DNA from: Paragorgia papillata
Taxonomy: Eukaryota; Cnidaria; Anthozoa; Scleralcyonacea; Coralliidae
Assembly (NCBI GenBank): GCA_035771165.1
Contig: JAWNZC010000280.1
Coordinates: forward strand, 1,012,001-1,076,000
DNA: 64,000 bases
Reading direction: 5' to 3'
Within the stretch, counting starts at the first letter, position 1. Each line of letters starts with the position of its first letter. The notes beneath the pieces were generated by a model. It had not been told where the DNA came from and did not search any database. It was given only the letters and a program-made list of their open reading frames with translations. Below are positions 1 through 10,799 of the stretch, in pieces. The position numbers and the translations under genes were made by a program.

Positions 1-412
1 TTATCTTAACTTCCACATTATGCCCATTTTCAAAAAAATGTGCATACAAATGCTCTCCCGCTATACCTCTACAACCCTTACCGAATCTATTGAGGAGTAC
101 TCTTGTGGTTATTAAATATTTTTCTAAATGATGTTACCGTACTTCCTACATAAATCTTTGCACAACTCTTACACTTTTTAATACAAATAACTCCAATTGA
201 ATCACAATGAAGTATGTACTTCCTCCCCCTTCAAATGTATGCCCCTCATCAACATATCTACAAATTTGAGAACGAGTTTTACCACATCTCTTCATGCCTT
301 TATCAACTACAATCTCATCATCGCCCTTAAGTCTAGCTCTTAGCAAATCATCCTTAAGATTTTTTGGTCTTCTAAATGCTATCATGGGTTTATCACAAAA
401 TATTTCTTCCAT
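1..412 (-). pseudogene. Penelope-like element remnant: RT-endonuclease linker plus GIY-YIG domain
   Basis: Reading leftwards from 412, one frame gives a basic linker with FRRPKNLKDDLLRARLK and a Cys/His-bearing KRCGKT..QICRYV segment. Shifting frame near 190 gives CKSCAKIYVGST followed by FRKIFNNHKS, and a further shift near 90 gives GKGCRGIAGEHLYAHFF..GHNVEV. The order linker, Y-V-G-S-T, FNNHKS, and a terminal H/GH segment is the layout of the GIY-YIG endonuclease that follows the reverse transcriptase in Penelope-like retroelements. At least two frameshifts and a stop (146-148 in the first frame) show decay. The RT part is not present to the right, and the element runs off the left edge. 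Other GIY-YIG genes are possible, but the linker is more like the retroelement. Confidence 0.7.
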
Positions 413-559
413 GTCAACGAAGCATGCAAGATTGACCAGACAGAATCAATATCTCTTACCCCCGACAACGCCGGATGGAAGCTTGGTGGGTTTGAAACTG
501 GCTTCAAACATCAGGGGAAGATGTGGTAAACAATTTGTCAAGAAACCAGTGCCAAACGT

Positions 560-1158
560 TTGTCTAAACTGAGAGATTACGCGGTGAGTTTATGCCGTAT
601 GGAAAGAGCTGATTGCGCTAACCGTAACCCTTACCCACTGTATAGACTTGTTCGACGATTGACAAGGCAAGCAGGCCCTAAAGTGGAAGCTAAGCTGGCT
701 GCCGATGTTGTCGGACTAGTACGATATTGGAAATCAGGGGAAGCCCAGCAGTTGCGCGATATGTTTGCTAAGACAAATGAAACGCTTCTAAACCGTAATA
801 ACTGCCCAGTAACAATTGAAGATGGACAGTTTTCAGCTGGGGAACTATTGAATTTTATGGAGAAATTGGAGAGGAAGCTGATGTCGTCAAAGAGGAACAG
901 CGATGAGAAAGGAAATTGATGCGAAAGATTGCAAAATTCAACCGCTGGAAGCCAAGATCGCTGTTTTAAAAGAACGATCAAGGGTAAATTACGAGCGGCT
1001 AAGTGAAGATGTGAAAAGGAAACGCTTTCGAGCTAAATCTTGCTAAGGAAGAGATAAAAATAACTAAGAAAAGTCTTACTAAAATAAATAAAGACTTTGA
1101 TCAAGTGAAGAAAAATTACCATACTGCATGCAGGAAAGAATTATTCAAAAAACTATGA
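560..1158 (+). pseudogene. Unrecognised coiled-coil ORF, broken by frameshifts
   Basis: An open frame from 560 to 919 encodes a charged helical segment (for example LYRLVRRLTRQAG and MEKLERKLMSSK). The charged helical character continues in another frame from about 903 to 1046 and in a third to about 1158, where Lys/Glu-rich heptad-like stretches such as ALKEE/LAKEEIKITKK occur. Three consecutive frames with the same compositional character suggest one decayed coding region of about 200 residues rather than chance ORFs. I do not recognise the family. It could be part of a mobile element ORF or an old host pseudogene; no splice sites join the pieces convincingly. Confidence 0.35.
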
Positions 1159-1738
1159 AATCTGAAAAAAAACTGCAATCTAGACATTCTAATCTAGACA
1201 TGATTTTATAATAACTGTACCCAGTCCTTTCTGAGAAGGCGCGCGCGGGAAAGGAGGGACTGTCTCAACCTTGTCCTTGCCCAACATGCAGACAAACCGC
1301 CAGAATTGTAGACTCGCACGCTATCTATAGCTTGTAAATAAATCAGAGCCTGATATATTTGCCACAAGTATATTCATCCCTGAACGGAAGAGCACTAAAC
1401 ATGAGAATGAAACTGGATCTAGATTCCCTTTCTTTACTTATTAAATCTGTATGTTTAAAAGTGACGATTTTTTAGGACAATCTTTAAAGTCATATTAAAC
1501 TATAACTCTAGATGAGTACTAATTTGTCAATGACCTGCTTTGCCACACTGCCACGGATTAGAGACTATGCATGCATGTACAGTACATGAATAAAAAAATC
1601 GTGCCAGAACTGCCAGCCTTGATATGCGGAATTTTGTACAGAATGATTGTAGTAAATGAAAAGTCAGATCAGTAGGCCAGATACCTAATTTCTCTGTCGA
1701 CAGAAAATTATTGGTCAGTTTGTCAATATAGAAGAAAT
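1159..1738. other. No gene seen
   Basis: AT-rich sequence with a short GC-rich patch near 1236-1300. A short frame there reads CPCPTC but is too small to call. Nothing else supported. Confidence 0.4.
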
Positions 1739-2312
1739 CCCGGTTAAAGCTGTCCCATCAAATCGTGCGCTGCAATCGAAGACGACGCGGACCTTGTCAG
1801 GCTTTTTCGGATGATATACTGCGTGGTGAGGCAAGTACCATACTTTGCCTTTCTTCGGGGCTGTAAAGTTTGGTCGTCACAGGACCTTTGCTTGACATAT
1901 GAAGAGGTCCAACCAGCGAACGTTTGAACAGCAAATGGACCGCCATTCATGCTTGTTACGAAATCTTTAGGCTCGATGGCTTCAGGGCAGTTCGTTCCAA
2001 TTAAGAGACCAATCTTGACATTCGGTATTAATGGTGGATGCAATCAGCTACATGTGCCAGATGTGACCATTTCCTCGCTTACTCTGGTCCTTGACTGGTT
2101 GCGGGCATTTCGATCTTGGTAAAAGCTTTAGGTAGAGAAATGGAATTGTTGCCGTCAAGTTCAGATACAGTCAGGCCTCGTATCACTTTCACGTTGTGTA
2201 GTTGATTACCATTCATAGTTTTTGTTGAAACTTGTGAATCCACTCCGTCGACGATGAGTTCTTGTCGCAGATCTTCTAGAATGAACGTACCGGTGCTATA
2301 GCTATCGAGCAT
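1739..2312 (-). pseudogene. BEL/Pao retrotransposon fragment: protease joined to start of RT
   Basis: On the minus strand 2312 to 2079 encodes a LLDS-like retropepsin start (MLDSYSTGTFI) followed by a typical BEL/Pao protease extension (KVIRGLTVSELDGN). After a small shift, 2043 to about 1900 gives IGLLIGTNCPEAIEPK and GPFAVQT, the second conserved block of the BEL/Pao peptidase region. From about 1860 leftwards another frame reads [12 protein letters not shown] and RVVFDCSA, which is the beginning of the BEL/Pao reverse transcriptase. The stretch between the protease and RT blocks is shorter than in the two long BEL/Pao copies in this window, so an internal deletion is likely. No LTRs were found around it; it is a dead fragment. 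Confidence 0.8.
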
Positions 2313-2376
2313 CGCATAATTATGTTATTAACTCTGTTTCAGCTGATCGTACAATAACTGGTCCATTTGAATAAAA

Positions 2377-2585
2377 TATTATTAGTGTTCCAAGTTGCCT
2401 AAGGAAAATTGTTGATATTTCTTGATCGTTGGTCGTATATTTGTTGTTGGATTGGATTTTCAGAATTCATAATAATTGTTTCTTCTTTGTCTTTAGTTTT
2501 CTTATCCCAGCATGTGCATGGATCTGTGTCCTTTTTGAATATTAGTAGATCTGGGTCCTTGAGTTATGGTTGGATCAACATTCTC
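2377..2585 (+). repeat. Direct repeat copy 1 (about 200 bp)
   Basis: This segment, beginning near GTTAGTGTTCCA-like sequence and running through CATGTGCATGGATCTGTGTC to GGATCAACATTCT, is repeated at 3061-3272 with roughly 80-85 percent identity in the same orientation. The copies are about 685 bp apart, and a MITE (2660-2955) sits between them. The minus strand of both copies ends a short frame with GPRST..KGHRSMH, but this is not recognisable as a protein family. Confidence 0.75.
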
Positions 2586-2659
2586 TGAAAATTGAAAGTT
2601 CGAAATATATATATTTTGTATATGAGTTGTTGAAGGTTTGACATTGGTATGATTATTGT

Positions 2660-2955
2660 TACCCTGCGAGCAGAGCCATCTTTTCCTTATTTCTTCGCTG
2701 AGAGAGAGGAAGAAAAGTAGGCTCTGCTGTATTCGTGACTGGTTTCCATTGCGCATGCATGTCAGTTGCTTGGTTACAATCTCGAACCCAGTCCCAATCA
2801 GAGCAGAAAACAAAACGGGAACCGGTTAAACGGGTCTTAAACGGGTTACTTCGTCCTAAATCTTGGACGAAGCCAAACACGAATACAGCAGAGCCTACTT
2901 TTCTTCCTCTCTCTCAGCGAAGAAATATGGAAAAGAAGGCTCTGCTCGCAGGGTA
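2660..2955. mobile_element. MULE-like MITE with 78-bp inverted ends and 9-bp target duplication
   Basis: The two ends are inverted copies of each other over 78 bp with only two mismatches, starting TACCCTGCGAGCAGAGCC and ending GGCTCTGCTCGCAGGGTA. The 9-bp word GATTATTGT lies directly outside both ends (2651-2659 and 2956-2964), so this is a clean target-site duplication. Each arm also carries its own small inverted repeat (GCAGAGCC with GGCTCTGC). Long inverted ends with 9-bp duplications are characteristic of Mutator-like (MULE) transposons. There is no transposase gene, so the element must have been moved by a relative. Confidence 0.88.
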
Positions 2956-3060
2956 GATTATTGTGATTAAAATAATTAAAAGAGGTAAATTCCTTTTAGT
3001 TTGTAAGTGGATTTCCTATCAGATTAGAGAGGTGAAGTATAACTGGATTAATTTATTTGG

Positions 3061-3272
3061 TTTATGGTTAGTGTTCCAGGTTAACTAAGGAAAGGCGTTG
3101 ATGTTTCTCCATCGTTGGTCGTAAATTTGTGTTTGATTTGATTTCCATTATTCATAATAATTATTTCTTCTTTGTCTTAGCCAGTTTCTTATCCCAGCAC
3201 GTGCATGGATCTGTGTCCTTTTTCAACTTTAGTAGATCTGGGTCCTTGAGTTTTGATTGGATTAACATTCTT
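3061..3272 (+). repeat. Direct repeat copy 2
   Basis: Second copy of the 2377-2585 unit, same orientation. It shares the CACGTGCATGGATCTGTGTC core and the flanking GATCTGGGTCCTTGAGT word with copy 1. The pair is too short and too far from matching LTR termini to be called retrotransposon LTRs. Confidence 0.75.
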
Positions 3273-3821
3273 TTGTGGTTTTGCCATTCGGTTGAGTATT
3301 GTTCTGTAAAGTGATTGTAAAGTCATCGTGCAAGTCGAGAATGTACCAGTTGGTCTTTGAGGTTCCTGTTTCGTTTGTATCATATTAGTGGTGTATTGGG
3401 CCATAGACGTTTGAGTTGTGGGTCATTCTCGATTAGGTGCCAATGTTTTTTGAGGATTAGTCCAATATGAGTGGTCATGGTGTTGTATGGTATTGAAAAT
3501 GTTAACTGGGAATGAAACAGAAGTTGGGAAAAATAAAAATACAGGTTGCTTTTCGTGTCGGGACCAATTTACTGGCTTGTTATCCAAAGTGTTGAAACAA
3601 AAGTTTCACGCTAAACATATTGACCAATACCCAGCCCGCGTTTTCCCCTACCCATTTGTCAATGAGCAGTATGGTTACCAAGGAAGCATGCAGTGGGAGA
3701 TCTACGATTGTATTTAGTTTAGCGAAGTTTTTTTTTATAAAAATTATATGACTCTACAGAATTGGAAGCTCTGTGTTTCCAACGTTCGATCGAAACTTCG
3801 TCTTCAATATTGAGCCGTTAG
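3273..3821. other. No gene seen
   Basis: A 76-codon frame at 3487-3717 has no family resemblance that I recognise. The rest is AT-rich without repeats that I could pair. Confidence 0.4.
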
Positions 3822-5567
3822 CGACAAGCAAAGGATGAAGCGAAGAACGAGTTATATGATGAACTGGAGACGAGGCCAGAAGTTGCCCGAAAAAAGATTT
3901 ACAAGCTGGCAAAGGAGAGAAGAGGTGCGGAAGAAGACAATATAGCGTCACCTTTCATCAACAACGATAGAGGACAGCTCATTGTGAATGGTCCAGGTGT
4001 CAAGGATAGGTGGAAGGAGTATTTTGGAAAGTTATTAAACGAAGAGAACCCGTTTAGCGCCGAGATACCAACAACACCAGCAAATGTCGCACCACAACCC
4101 GACATTTCGCTGGGGGAAGTGAAGAAGGCAATCTCGAAGATGAAGTGTGGGAAGGCACCTGGACCCGACGAGGTGAACTTAGAGATGATACTGGCACTTG
4201 GAAACGAGGGTGTACTATGGGTACACAGAGTGATGCAAGCAATTTGGAAGGAAAAACGAGTACCTGATGACTGGCTGGAATCCATTTTGGTTCCGATCTT
4301 TAAGAAGAAAGGAAACATACACGAGTGCGGTAACTACCGAGGAATAAAGTTATTATCACAGCTCATGAAGTGTCTGGAGAGGATAATGGACGCCAGAATT
4401 AGACTGTACGTTCACGAGCAATTGGGAGAGGAACAATTTGGTTTTCGACAAGGTCGTGGCACCACCGATGCACTCTTCATCTTGAGACAGCTGATGGAAA
4501 AGAAGCTGGAATTTGGCCAAGACAGTTATTGGTGTTTCTTGGACCTAGAGAAGGCGTATGATAAGATCAACAGACAGATGATCGCACCGATTTTGAGGCT
4601 CTATGGAGTCCCAGAAGAAATCATCACTATGGTTACAGCATTGTACCGTACACCAACAACCAGAGTTAGAACATGCTTCGGGAAGACAGATGCCTTTGAA
4701 GTGAATGTTGGGCTGCACCAGGGCTCTGCCCTAAGTCCACTGATTTTCATCATCATCTTGGACTATATCAGCAGAAGATGCCCATCAAGTCGTGGAAAGA
4801 AGCTGACATATGCTGATGATATTGCATTGAATGAGAAGACCGAGGAGGCGCTACAAAGGGCCACTAACAAATGGAATGAAGAACTGCACAGCCACGGTAT
4901 GAAGATGAGCCAGTCAAAGACGGAGGTTATGGTAGTAACGCGCACAGAACCAGCACCAAGGGTTTCCATCAATATAAACAGCCAGGTACTGAAACAAACT
5001 GCGACTTTCAAATACCTTGGGAGCTGGGTCGAAGAGCAAGGAGGGTTGGATCGGGAAATACGAGCAAGGGTGCAGGGAATAGGTGCAGCGTGGAACAATG
5101 TCAGCGGGGTCATGTATGACAGAAGGATGCCTGTAAAACTGAAGAAACAGATCTACAAGACGATGGTTAGACCTGCAGCCCTCTATGGATCTGAGACGTG
5201 GGCCGTGAAGAAACAACACCTACGCAAGTTGGAAGTGGCGGAGATGAAATGCTTGAGGGCGATAAGAGGGGTTAACAGGAGGGACAGAATGAAGAATGAA
5301 GAGGTGCGAAGGGATGTTGGGGTGGTACAGCTAAGAGATAAGGTACAAGAAAGCAGAATGAGATGGTACGGTCATGTGCGAAGGTGCGAAGGGGATGAAT
5401 TAATCAAGTGGGCGACGGAGAGAGGAGAAGTGGGGAAAAGGCCGATAGGAAGACCGAGACAGAGGTGCCAGGACTGCATCAAGGAAGATGGAAAGTCGAT
5501 TGATTTGGAGTTATGTGGAGACAGAGCAAGATGGAAAGCAGTAACAAGACGACCTGACCCCCCTTGA
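3822..5567 (+). CDS. RTE-clade LINE, 5'-truncated, reverse transcriptase frame still open
   Basis: The frame is open from the stop at 3819 to TGA/TAG-type termination at 5567, about 580 codons, with no internal stop. It contains the RT blocks in order: GKAPGPDEV, GNYRGIKLL, FGFRQGRGTTDA, the first catalytic Asp in FLDLEKAYDKI, VGLHQGSALSP, and the catalytic YADDIAL. The C-terminal MRWYGHVRR and GRPRQRCQDC motifs are those of RTE elements. The upstream apurinic endonuclease is missing, so the copy is 5'-truncated near 3820; no true start codon is expected. The downstream tail (TGA/ATG)n at 5583-5601 is the normal RTE 3' end. The intact frame suggests a fairly recent insertion. It lies 220 bp upstream of ephrin exon 1. 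Confidence 0.9.
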   Translation, partial: RQAKDEAKNELYDELETRPEVARKKIYKLAKERRGAEEDNIASPFINNDRGQLIVNGPGVKDRWKEYFGKLLNEENPFSAEIPTTPANVAPQPDISLGEVKKAISKMKCGKAPGPDEVNLEMILALGNEGVLWVHRVMQAIWKEKRVPDDWLESILVPIFKKKGNIHECGNYRGIKLLSQLMKCLERIMDARIRLYVHEQLGEEQFGFRQGRGTTDALFILRQLMEKKLEFGQDSYWCFLDLEKAYDKINRQMIAPILRLYGVPEEIITMVTALYRTPTTRVRTCFGKTDAFEVNVGLHQGSALSPLIFIIILDYISRRCPSSRGKKLTYADDIALNEKTEEALQRATNKWNEELHSHGMKMSQSKTEVMVVTRTEPAPRVSININSQVLKQTATFKYLGSWVEEQGGLDREIRARVQGIGAAWNNVSGVMYDRRMPVKLKKQIYKTMVRPAALYGSETWAVKKQHLRKLEVAEMKCLRAIRGVNRRDRMKNEEVRRDVGVVQLRDKVQESRMRWYGHVRRCEGDELIKWATERGEVGKRPIGRPRQRCQDCIKEDGKSIDLELCGDRARWKAVTRRPDPP

Positions 5568-5582
5568 GGGGAAAAACAGGTT

Positions 5583-5601
5583 ATGATGATGATGATGATG
5601 A
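5583..5601 (+). repeat. (ATG)n tail of the RTE LINE
   Basis: Six ATG/TGA triplets directly follow the 3' untranslated end of the LINE ORF. Short tandem 3' tails instead of poly(A) are typical of RTE elements. Confidence 0.85.
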
Positions 5602-5789
5602 GTCATCGAAGTATCACCGAAAAGAACGAGTCATTAAAAAAATGGGCCGACCGCCAAAGTGGGCGGCGCAATGAGGTTCATGATTAAATCATATTACCGA
5701 TCACGATGTGAAATCCTCTGTGTCAGCTCATCCGCGCAGTTCCTTTATCCTGTCGTAATAACAACACGTCGCTGGATATATACGCAAAG

Positions 5790-5890
5790 ATGAAGCTATT
5801 ACGAATCGTCGTCTTTTACTGCGCACTGCTCTTGCGGGATTGCGAATCGTATTTTTATCCACCCTTATTCTGGCAGAGAGAAAACTGTGG
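5790..5890 (+). CDS. EFN: Ephrin, exon 1: start codon and signal peptide
   Basis: ATG at 5790 opens a frame beginning MKLLRIVVFYCALLL, a good signal peptide with a likely cleavage after about residue 20. It is followed by FYPPLFWQREN, which matches the position of the short W-N strand that starts the ephrin receptor-binding domain. The exon ends at 5890 in front of GTGAGT after the second base of a codon (phase 2). The ephrin-domain exon at 11523 starts with exactly the one base needed, completing a Gly codon. This phase match, the signal peptide and the donor site together support the call, although the exon is short. A TATATA at 5776-5782 lies just upstream; the true transcription start cannot be seen. 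Confidence 0.75.
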
Positions 5891-6703
5891 GTGAGTTGAC
5901 TAATTTTATATATCCACGCAGAGTGCACATGAGTTATTACAACGACGAAAGTTCAAACAATAGCATGATGGTCAATAGTTTATATAGGGTTAAATAAGTC
6001 ATTAGGATTGGAGTTTGCGATTTTCGGTGCAAATCGCCTCATTTTCGTAAAACTGTTGTGAAAACGAGATGGAAGTGGAGGGGAAACCTTTGGACAGTCG
6101 ACAATCACAGATAAATGTATATAGTAAAATCTGAGCAGGAATGTCGGGCAATGCCAACACGATAGCTATAGACCATCATCTTCAAAAGGTGGCAAGGGTT
6201 TCCTCTATATTAGACTAGAGAGATGCAAAGCATCATGGGGCGATCCCTTAAATGTCTGTTCAACAATACAATGAGTAAGAAAATGGTTTGAACCTAGGAT
6301 TAGTACTTGTTTGTGAAAATTGATCATCTAGGTTAGTGTCGTCTTGAGAAAGACTGTTGTTGATACATTATATTTGTGCGCAAAGGAAAGGAATAATATT
6401 CTTAAAATGTTAAAATAGTAAGACATTAGCGTGTTTTCTTACGCACTATTTAGTCCAAGTTTTGACGTGTGTGATATTCAGTTTGTCCATGAAGTTTACA
6501 TGTTTTCAAGTTTGCGTGATGGTGACGCTGCGCCTTTAAACTATCCGATGGATTTACTTTCTTTTCTCAACTTCAAATGATGACTGATTGACTTATCCGA
6601 ATTAGCGTAAGTTGCTTGTATGGTAATTAACCTTGCACGGCAGTTGAACCGTGGGAAAAACACAGATTTAAAAACATATACGTTATTTATCGGCATCTCT
6701 ATT

Positions 6704-6751
6704 TAACGGAATCAACGGAATCAACGGAATCGACGGAATCAACGGAATCTG
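6704..6751 (+). repeat. 9-bp tandem repeat
   Basis: About five copies of AACGGAATC, one with a single change (GACGGAATC). Confidence 0.85.
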
Positions 6752-8202
6752 CCGGAAATTTGATTAATCGCTTACTAACAAACGGTTAATAAAATACATT
6801 TATTTACGTTTATTAGCTGAGACTGAAACTGATCTGTCGTCGATACTTCAAGTAAGGTTATTGGATTCGACATATTACGTACATATATACGCGTAATTGT
6901 TGAAAGAGATTTTATATTTTTGATTGCTATGATTGCGCAAATATACGTGTCTCATTTTAAATTTACTACGTGTTAAGTCGGACACAACCTGTGGGTTCAT
7001 TAACAGAAAAAGATTTTCGATTTTTAACTAAGGATCATAGCAAAACCACCTTTTGAAGCTTGGTTAAATGTAAATAAAACAATCAGGGGTCTTCATTTAT
7101 AAAGATATAAATACACAAGTGCTCTGTCTGTTGAACTCATTCTTTGAATCATAAACACGGGTATTTTTATTGTCTTTTGTATTTATTATGTTATACATTT
7201 TATAAAATGTGCCTTAGACACAAATCGACACGAAAACTTAAAGTAGATTATAAAGTAAGTAAAATAAATTTTGTTGAGAAATTCAGTGTATTTCAAGAAA
7301 TATAAGCTTTTAAACGTGACATTTTACATTTAGCGTTTTCCGCACGTAGAAGGTACTATTGCGTCATGGATTGCACAAATGCAACAAATAAATTGTTGAT
7401 TGAGTTACTAACGGATATGTCTTCCATAGTACGGACACAGACAACTGATAGTTATATTGGATTTTAACCATACAGTTGCCTAAGTGAACTAAAGCTAGAA
7501 CCTTCAACATATATATGAACTAGAAGTTACTATCGCAAGGGAAGTGCTGCCTCAAAAGCCATGGGAAGCCTAATTTTTTATAATATTTCAAAAATGAACC
7601 CTGGGATTGATTATATAAATTGTAACAGACATACTGTAGTAGTATGTACACATTTTTTCAATTCTTTTAATTATATTTAAATACAGCAGACTTAAATTAC
7701 AAATAACTATCACTTAATGTATCTGAATATAATTGGCAAGGCTTTTGACTGCATACACAGTATACTACAAACAATATGACTATGTGTTGATGTTTGGTAA
7801 ACAAATTTATGATAAATCACTGTCACTATAAATCATGCTTCTTACTGTGACAAAGCTGTCAGTGGAATCCGGAGTGTCTGATATGTTATGGCAAAGCAAG
7901 CACCAAACAAATAGGCACCGACTAAATAAATACCAGAAATGGTATGTAACAGGTGTTTACAGTATTTGTTGCTCCATCATGTTTATATTGTCTAACTTTC
8001 TAACTTGTTGAGAATATAATACTTTCAAGGAGATCTTTGTGATGTATATTAAGTCATTGCACATGTCCACAACTCCACATATACTGTAATTGTCGTTTGG
8101 GAATACACAACTGCAACCACTGTATTTTATTTTCCCAAAGAACTTGTAATATTGTATTTACTCTGCATACCAAATATGGTTATCCCTGGCACACAAATAA
8201 TT

Positions 8203-8265
8203 TCCATTGTCCACTGAATTTTCACAAAGTAAACAATTCCATTGTCCACTGAATTTTCACAAAGC
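8203..8265 (+). repeat. Tandem duplication, two copies
   Basis: The word TCCATTGTCCACTGAATTTT plus CACAAAG occurs twice in direct succession, the copies being nearly identical. Confidence 0.8.
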
Positions 8266-8389
8266 TGAGGTAAATAATTTCTTGAAGACAGTGCCATGTA
8301 CAGTTCATTACATATACAGTGTAACCACATACAGCTTTGTGCACGAATCCATTGTAGAAACCACTGTAGATTATTTCCTCAAATCCAAG

Positions 8390-8737
8390 TCAGATGTTGG
8401 TAGGAACAACAGTTGGTAAGTTGTTCAGCGACAGAAATCCCTCACGAGGAATGAGATCATTGTTAAAAGCATTCAAGTACATGTTGTCTCCTTGTACTAA
8501 GACATTGTCGATGGTTGTCGAGTTCCACTCGATAACTGGAATAGTTTGTGCTGTTAAAAGCGCTGATAAACTCATGAAAGAGCACTGCTTTCCTCGAGAC
8601 TGGCCACTGAAACCTTCATGGCCTTGATGAATACTTCCACGAGAAAGTAAAGACATGATGTATTTGTTCTTACCGTGAATTTTCTGTCGAGAAGAACTTC
8701 GAGAAGAACTTCGAGAAGCTTTGAATATCGAAGGCAA
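8390..8737 (-). pseudogene. Fragment resembling a cysteine-protease-like domain of multicopy invertebrate genes
   Basis: The minus-strand frame holds SRGKQCSFMSLSALL, then TTIDNVLVQGDNMYLNAF, then LSLNNLPTVV, ending at a stop at 8390. The pattern G-K-Q-C followed by T-I-D-x-V-L-x-x-G-D-x-M-Y-L-N and a terminal N-L-P is, from memory, a recurring module in large invertebrate gene and transposon families, sometimes fused to helicases, with the Cys looking like a protease nucleophile. A run of near-identical serine/arginine codons at 8690-8712 comes from a small repeat. Only about 100 residues are present, with no matching neighbours, so it is probably a captured fragment. The family call is tentative and sits inside ephrin intron 1. 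Confidence 0.45.
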
Positions 8738-8739
8738 CG

Positions 8740-9510
8740 TGGTAGCGGAACATGCGCACTGAGTCCCATCAGCTCATATATGGATGACGTAATGCCGACA
8801 GACAAATAATATTTTATAAACAAACAAACGCAAAATTTAACAAATCGAGATCTGGTCGGCTATACATAGCTCGGAAAAAGGACTGGGCACGAGGCAATGT
8901 CAAGAATAGTGAGCTGCCTCCCTTCGGTCGGCAGCAATTAGATCATATTAAACATTCACGCATGTTTTTGACTATGCTATAAAACACATCTTTGAAAATA
9001 TTGTGCAATTTTTTAAAATATAAATCTTATATCACTAATCCCCTAGTAAATAAAGGCATGTAAGAAAGACGGCCACACTATCCCTCAAGATTAGGGGTTT
9101 TGGTCGAGTATCGAGGGTTGCAAGTCGAGGGTGGAGGGTAGTTGGTTGAGGGTCGTAAAATACGCTAAAATTTACGGCCCCTTTAAGCTAAGGAACCGAC
9201 TTCAAAAGAATAATTATGTTGATAGAGAAGACATGTCGACTCATTTTGCACTTTTTCTGAGGGTCCTGAAGGATAAAATGGGAACTGGGATTTGCTCATT
9301 TTTAGCGCTGGGAATTGGGATTTTCATGTTTTTGATCACTGGGAATGGGATTTTTTTTTTAATTATCACTGGAAATGAGAAAGAAAATTTTGAGGACGAC
9401 TGGAATTTCAAGATATCTTGTTAATGGAAATGGGATTTCATAACAAAATACGCAACCTCGGGGTACAAGGAAAATAAACTGGAAAAATGGGATCTGCACC
9501 CCCCCCCCCC
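8740..9510. other. Intron 1 sequence with decayed G-rich tandem repeat and C tract
   Basis: From about 9280 to 9450 a roughly 30-bp motif of the type ACTGGGAATGGGATTTT recurs five or six times in diverged form, ending in a run of 13 C at 9499-9511. This has the look of an eroded transposon end. No gene. Confidence 0.5.
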
Positions 9511-9520
9511 CTTACGAAAA

Positions 9521-9835
9521 AATCCTATAGGATCCTATAGGAATTCCTATAGGAATTTGTAATTCCTATAGGAATTCCTATAGGATCCTATAGGATCCTA
9601 TAGGAACAAATTTTCCTATAGGAATTTGAATAGGAATTCCTATAGGAAAATATGCTTCCTATAGGAATTCCTATAGGATGCTATAGGAATAAATTTTCCT
9701 ATAGGAATTTGATAGGAATTCCTATAGGAAAATATGCTTCCTATAGGAATTCCTATAGGATGCTATAGGAATAAATTTTCCTATAGGAATTTGAATAGGA
9801 ATTCCTATAGGAAAATACGCTTCCTATAGGAATTA
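9521..9835 (+). repeat. Palindromic repeat array, left arm
   Basis: Tandem and irregular copies of TCCTATAGGAATTCCTATAGG with spacers ATTTTCCTATAGG and AATATGCTTCC. Every unit is itself a palindrome centred on GAATTC or GGATCC. Confidence 0.9.
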
Positions 9836-10799
9836 AAATTTGTGTTGGCCAAATTACAAAATAAATATTATTAGCAAACATTTTGGTCGTTGGTCTAAAA
9901 TAATTTTATTTCCATACAAAAAGCAGTTGAGACAGACCTGAAATTCCATATCAAGATAAAAATTGCCATTAGTTCGGTTCTTCAACCACATTCCGCAGTA
10001 TCAGACCATTGCCATAATTCCGAATTAATATGGGAGTGTAATTTTTAAACAGAATAGCGTATCAGAATTCAGAAAGAAAGGCTACAGGTAATAAAACTTC
10101 TGGCTAAACAGCGCAGTCACCAGAGAGGCTCCGTCTAGCCAGTGTCGTACCCAGGCGCATGCAGCCACGAAACCGCGCAGATAGCGAGCGCGCATTGATA
10201 CTTGGGATAGCGTCATTTCATTTTCGATTCTCATCTCAGCGCGCCACGTTTGAAATTAATTTGTGATGGTGTTTTGGCTTTTGAGATTCAAGCTATGGAA
10301 ACTTTTGGTAATAAAAGACTTTTTGTTTGCGAAGAGATCAGGCAGACAGTCCTCACCGAAGTAACATGTTCTTACGGAAAGATTTAACTAAAAGCCATGA
10401 AAATCCAGTTGAACCAATAAAGTCCTAGAAGCTTCTCTCGCACGAGGCTACGAGCAAGGTAAGAGATTGAGTATTTATCGTTTGTTTTCTATTGTCCTCC
10501 TTATTGTAATGTGAAATTTTCTTTGGCTCTCGTCAAATTTCCTGTTTGATTGTCCAATACAAACCATTTTATACTGAAGTTAGTGTAGTTGAACTGTTGA
10601 AGTCAATGTTTGGTATTAAGTCATCTAGTTTTGACTCGTGAACATGGCGGTTGGAATCTCTTCTCAATTTAGTCAATTGTGGTTCCTAACAAACTCTCAA
10701 ATCATTCTACCTTTTTTGCCATTCTTTAGCCACCGTTGCTTTCATGATAAGGATTACAAAAAAGGTGTGTTAATGTAGAATATTGTACTGCGTAACTAT

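Larger units (their letters stand above)
5891..8389. other. Ephrin intron 1, left part: no gene seen
   Basis: AT-rich intron sequence. It contains a 9-bp tandem repeat (CAACGGAAT, about five copies, 6704-6751) and a 32-bp tandem duplication containing CCATTGTCCACTGAATTTTC at 8203-8265. No coding signal or RNA gene was recognised. Confidence 0.5.

Noticed and set aside
2377..3272. The two 200-bp direct repeats as LTRs of the BEL/Pao fragment
   Set aside because: They lie on the same side of the fragment, lack TG...CA ends and a target duplication, and enclose only a MITE.
10440..10470. Possible exon end with donor GAGCAAGGTAAGAG in ephrin intron 1
   Set aside because: No open frame or acceptor belonging to it could be joined in phase with exons 1 and 2; exon 1 joins exon 2 directly.
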